A stretch of 64,000 nt of DNA, taken from Rhabditoides inermis (Eukaryota > Nematoda > Chromadorea > Rhabditida > Rhabditidae). The notes under the pieces were generated by a model, which did not search any database, was not told the DNA's origin, and saw nothing but the letters and a program-made list of their open reading frames with translations. Numbering within the stretch: position 1 is the first letter of the stretch; each line of letters opens with the position of its first letter. The stretch lies in contig CAWZYM010000078.1 in assembly GCA_963966185.1 (NCBI GenBank), positions 277,001 to 341,000 of the forward strand, written 5' to 3'. A program made the position numbers and the translations under genes. Positions 60,151 to 64,000 of this stretch are shown piece by piece.

Positions 60151-60482
60151 ACACCTGTCTTTCAGAAAACACTAACCACAACTCAATAGCGACTCTCACT
60201 GGCCGGGTATACCGTGCGTGGCCCTGTCTTTCCACTGTGGCCACGACTCTGAATCCGATGCGGCCCGGCCATTCTTTCTACCTTCCAATAAGAATTGTGT
60301 ATTCTAATGAAGCATACCTATCAATTCAACACCTGTCTTTCAGAAAACACTGACTACAACTCAATAGCGACTCTCACTGGCCCGGTATACCGTGCGTGGC
60401 CCTGTCTTTCCACTGTGGCCACGACTCTGAACCCGATGCGGCCCGGCCATTCTTTCTACCTTTCAATCAGAATTGTGTATTC
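60151..60482 (+). repeat. D satellite run after the insertion
   Basis: Completes the interrupted monomer and adds one more. It has the ggccgggtatacc variant and a point change (ccaataagaattg near 60285). Confidence 0.95.
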
Positions 60483-60533
60483 ATTGAAGAAGTTTCATCC
60501 AGCTACTGATAGGCTCTAACCGCGATGAAAAGA
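60483..60533 (+). repeat. 51-bp D/B linker (6 of 8)
   Basis: Same linker, attgaagaag form; like copy 4 it follows cctttcaatcag. Confidence 0.9.
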
Positions 60534-60837
60534 AGCTGATCGCAGCTGATCGCAGCTGATCGCAGCTGATCCCGGCTGATCCCAGCTGATCCCAGCTGAT
60601 CCCAGCTGATCCCAGCTGATCGCAGCTGATCGCAGCTGATCGCAGCAGATCGCAGCTGATCACAGCTGATCGCAGCTGATCGCAGCTGATCACAGCTGAT
60701 CCCAGCTGTTCCCAGCTGATCCCAGCTGTTCCCAGCTGATCCCAGCTGATCGCAGCTGATCCCAGCTGATCGCAGCTGATCACAGCTGATCGCAGCTGAT
60801 CGCAGCTGATCCCAGCTGATCCCAGCTGATCACAGCT
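60534..60837 (-). repeat. Reversed B-type array (6 of 8), longest
   Basis: About 30 monomers with the full variant order, including both agctgttccc units. Confidence 0.95.
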
Positions 60838-61662
60838 CAACCACAACTCAATAGCGACTCTCACTGGCCCGGTATACCGTGCGTGGCCCTGTCTTTCCAC
60901 TGTGGCCACGACTCTGAATCCAATGCGGCCCGGCCATTCTTTCTACCTTCCAATCAGAATTGTGTATTCTAATGAAGCATACCTATCAATTCAACACCTA
61001 TCTTTCAGAAAACACTAACCACAACTCAATAGCGACTCTCACTGGCCGGGTATACCGTGCGTGGCCCTGTCTTTCCACTGTGGCCACGACTCTGAATCCG
61101 ATGCGGCCCGGCCATTCTTTCTACCTTCCAATCAGAATTGTGTATTCTAATGAAGCATACCTATCAATTCAACACCTGTCTTTCAGAAAACACTAACTCA
61201 CTGGCCCGGTATACCGTGCGTGGCCCTGTCTTTCCACTGTGGCCACGACTCTGAATCCGATGCGGCCCGGCCATTCTTTCTACCTTCCAATCAGAATTGT
61301 GTATTCTAATGAAGCATACCTATCATATCGACACCTGTCTTTCAGAAAACACTAACCACAACGCAATAGCGACTCTCACTGGCCCGGAATACCGTGCGTG
61401 GCCCTCTCTTTCCACTGTGGCCACGACTCTGAATCCGATGCGGCCCGGCCATCCTTTCTACCTTCCAATCAGAAATGTGTATTCTAATGAAGCATATCTA
61501 TCATATCGACACCTGTCTTTCAGAAAACACTAACTACAACTCAATAGCGACTCTCACTGGCCCGGTATACCGTGCGTGGCCGTGTCTTTCCACTGTGGCC
61601 ACGACTCTGAATCCGATGCGGCCCGGCCATTCTTTCTACCTTCCAATCAGAATTGTGTATTC
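60838..61662 (+). repeat. D satellite run
   Basis: About five D monomers. A 159-bp variant is marked at 61191. One unit reads cagaaatgtgtattc where others read cagaattgtg. Confidence 0.95.
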
Positions 61663-61713
61663 ATTGAATAAGTTTCATCCAGCTACTGATAGGCTCTAAC
61701 CGCGATGAAAAGA
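61663..61713 (+). repeat. 51-bp D/B linker (7 of 8)
   Basis: Same linker, attgaataag form. Confidence 0.9.
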
Positions 61714-61765
61714 AGCTGATCGCAGCTGATCGCAGCTGATCGCAGCTGATCCCGGCTGATCCCAG
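61714..61765 (-). repeat. Reversed B-type array (7 of 8), remnant
   Basis: Only five monomers remain. The array breaks at ggctgatcccag and joins tggccacgactctg in the middle of a D monomer instead of using the normal exit. The identical break occurs at 62984, so the deletion happened once and was then duplicated. Confidence 0.94.
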
Positions 61766-62881
61766 TGGCCACGACTCTGAATCCGATGCGGCCCGGCCAT
61801 TCTTTCTACCTTCCAATCAGAATTGTGTATTCTAATGAAGCATACCTATCAATTCAACACCTGTCTTTCAGAAAACACTAACCACAACTCAATAGCGACT
61901 CTCACTGGCCGGGTATACCGTGCGTGGCCCTGTCTTTCCACTGTGGCCACGACTCTGAATCCGATGCGGCCCGGCCATTCTTTCTACCTTCCAATCAGAA
62001 TTGTGTATTCTAATGAAGCAAACCTATCAATTCAACACCTGTCTTTCAGAAAACACTAACTCACTGGCCCGGTATACCGTGCGTGGCCCTGTCTTTCCAC
62101 TGTGGCCACGACTCTGAATCCGATGCGGCCCGGACATTCTTTCTACCTTCCAATCAGAATTGTGTATTCTAAGGAAGCATACCTGTCATATCGACACTTG
62201 TCTTTCAGAAAACACTAACCACAACGCAATAGCGACTCTCACTGGCCCGGAATACCGTGCGTGGCCCTCTTTTTCCAATGTGGCCACGACTCTGAATCCG
62301 ATGCGGCCCGGCCATCCTTTGTACCTTCCAATCAGAATTGTGTATTCTAATGAAGCATACCTATCAATTCAACACCTGTCTTTCAGAAAACACTAACTAC
62401 AACTCAATAGCGACTCTCACTGGCCCGGTATACCGTGCGTGGCCCTGTCTTTCCACTGTGGCCACGACTCTGAATCCGATGCGGCCCGGCCATTCTTTCT
62501 ACCTTCCAATCAGAATTGTGTATTCTAATGAAGCATACCTATCATATCGACACCTGTCTTTCAGAAAACACTAACCACAACGCAATAGCGACTCTCACTG
62601 GCCCGGTATACCGTGCGTGGCCCTCTCTTTCCACTGTGGCCACGACTCTGAATCCGATGCGGCCCGGCCATCCTTTGTACCTTCCAATCAGAATTGTGTA
62701 TTCTAATGAAGCATACCTATCAATTCAACACCTGTCTTTCAGAAAACACTGACTACAACTCAATAGCGACTCTCACTGGCCCGGTATACCGTGCGTGGCC
62801 CTGTCTTTCCACTGTGGCCACGACTCTGAACCCGATGCGGCCCGGCCATTCTTTCTACCTTCCAATCAGAATTGTGTATTC
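61766..62881 (+). repeat. D satellite run
   Basis: About six D monomers starting inside a monomer at tggccacgac. A 159-bp variant is marked at 62054. Together with the next linker and remnant array it forms a unit repeated from 62985 (offset 1219). Confidence 0.95.
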
Positions 62882-62932
62882 ATTGAATAAGTTTCATCCA
62901 GCTACTGATAGGCTCTAACCGCGATGAAAAGA
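62882..62932 (+). repeat. 51-bp D/B linker (8 of 8)
   Basis: Same linker, attgaataag form. Confidence 0.9.
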
Positions 62933-62984
62933 AGCTGATCGCAGCTGATCGCAGCTGATCGCAGCTGATCCCGGCTGATCCCAG
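62933..62984 (-). repeat. Reversed B-type array (8 of 8), remnant
   Basis: Identical in length and break point to 61714-61765. Confidence 0.94.
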
Positions 62985-64000
62985 TGGCCACGACTCTGAA
63001 TCCGATGCGGCCCGGCCATTCTTTCTACCTTCCAATCAGAATTGTGTATTCTAATGAAGCATACCTATCAATTCAACACCTGTCTTTCAGAAAACACTAA
63101 CCACAACTCAATAGCGACTCTCACTGGCCGGGTATACCGTGCGTGGCCCTGTCTTTCCACTGTGGCCACGACTCTGAATCCGATGCGGCCCGGCCATTCT
63201 TTCTACCTTCCAATCAGAATTGTGTATTCTAATGAAGCATAGCTATCAATTCAACACCTGTCTTTCAGAAAACACTAACTCACTGGCCCGGTATACCGTG
63301 CGTGGCCCTGTCTTTCCACTGTGGCCACGACTCTGAATCCGATGCGGCCCGGCCATTCTTTCTACCTTCCAATCAGAATTGTGTATTCTAATGAAGCATA
63401 CCTGTCATATCGACACCTGTCTTTCAGAAAACACTAACCACAACGCAATAGCGACTCTCACTGGCCCGGCATACCGTGCGTGGCCCTCTTTTTCCACTGT
63501 GGCCACGACTCTGAATCCGATGCGGCCCGGCCATCCTTTGTACCTTCCAATCAGAATTGTGTATTCTAATGAAGCATACCTATCAATTCAACACTTGTCT
63601 TTCAGAAAACACTAACTACAACTCAATAGCGACTCTCACTGGCCCGGTATACCGTGCGTGGCCCTGTCTTTCCACTGTGGCCACGACTCTGAATCCGATG
63701 CGGCCCGGCCATTCTTTCTACCTTCCAATCAGAATTGTGTATTCTAATGAAGCATACCTATCATATCGACACCTGTCTTTCAGAAAACACTAACCACAAC
63801 GCAATAGCGACTCTCACTGGCCCGGTGTACCGTGCGTGGCCCTCTCTTTCCACTGTGGCCACGACTCTGAATCCGATGCGGCCCGGCCATCCTTTGTACC
63901 TTCCAATCAGAATTGTGTATTCTAATGAAGCATACCTATCAATTCAACACCTGTCTTTCAGAAAACACTGACTACAACTCAATAGCGACTCTCACTGGCC
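62985..64000 (+). repeat. D satellite run, cut by window end
   Basis: More than five D monomers in the same order as 61766-62781, with a 159-bp variant marked at 63273. Private point changes include gcatagctatc near 63241 and cggtgtacc near 63824. The array continues beyond the window. Confidence 0.95.

Noticed and set aside
51837..60909. Minus-strand open frames of 96-142 codons running through reversed B arrays
   Set aside because: They begin in a D monomer and run through stop-free B units. Lengths track array length, with no conserved domain.
52286..63971. Dozens of similar 74-99 codon open frames in D
   Set aside because: Each spans about 1.3 monomers and overlaps the next in another frame, because 178 is not a multiple of 3. 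This is expected from repetition, not a gene family.
51619..64000. CRISPR-like array of repeats and spacers
   Set aside because: There are no unique spacers. Repeats are contiguous 178-bp units, and the context is eukaryotic satellite.
52164..64000. Possible identity with the 178-bp Arabidopsis centromere repeat
   Set aside because: Only the length matches. The D monomer sequence shows no resemblance I can recognise.
1..64000. Telomeric repeats, tRNA or rRNA genes
   Set aside because: No TTAGGG- or TTAGG-type runs, cloverleaf-like segments or rRNA-like stretches were seen.

Overview
This window is almost entirely tandem-repeat (satellite) DNA from a eukaryote, probably an animal. The species cannot be told from the sequence. 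I see no credible protein-coding gene, rRNA, tRNA or CRISPR array. Four repeat families fill more than 97% of the window. Family A has a 20-bp monomer (attgtgtagattctaaactc). Family B has a 10-bp monomer (cagctgggat / cagctggaat). Family C has a 13-bp monomer (gagagtttatcct). Family D has a monomer of about 178 bp. The open reading frames present are by-products of monomers that lack stop codons, or of periods that shift frame from copy to copy.

Layout. 1-5767: alternating A and B arrays. 5768-16758: the first C array, about 11 kb. 16759-17653: short A and B blocks plus a 400-bp non-repetitive spacer (U1). 17654-30570: a second, nearly identical copy of the block 4569-17653, with its own C array (18853-29674) and spacer (U2). 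30493-51618: a long A/B mosaic with nested duplications of about 2.7, 5.2 and 11.4 kb and one small patch of reversed monomers. 51619-64000: the D satellite, cut eight times by a 51-bp linker followed by a B-type array in the opposite orientation. One D unit carries a 536-538 bp non-autonomous DNA transposon-like insertion (59615-60150) with inverted ends and a 9-11 bp target-site duplication.

The families are not independent. Twelve positions in the C arrays carry the same 50-bp piece of a D monomer. D contains a stretch resembling an A monomer. B occurs in both domains but in opposite orientations and with different variants. The A-to-B transitions re-use the same junction sequences. This fits a heterochromatic block, pericentromeric or subtelomeric, evolving by unequal exchange, segmental duplication and template switching; that placement is inference. 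With copies this similar, some large-scale structure could be an assembly artefact and needs long-read confirmation.

No new defence, mobile or metabolic system is visible. The most interesting content is the history of the arrays: a datable 13-kb head-to-tail duplication, an insertion or deletion with several paralogous empty sites, an inverted patch that looks like a template switch, and the transfer of a D fragment into C.
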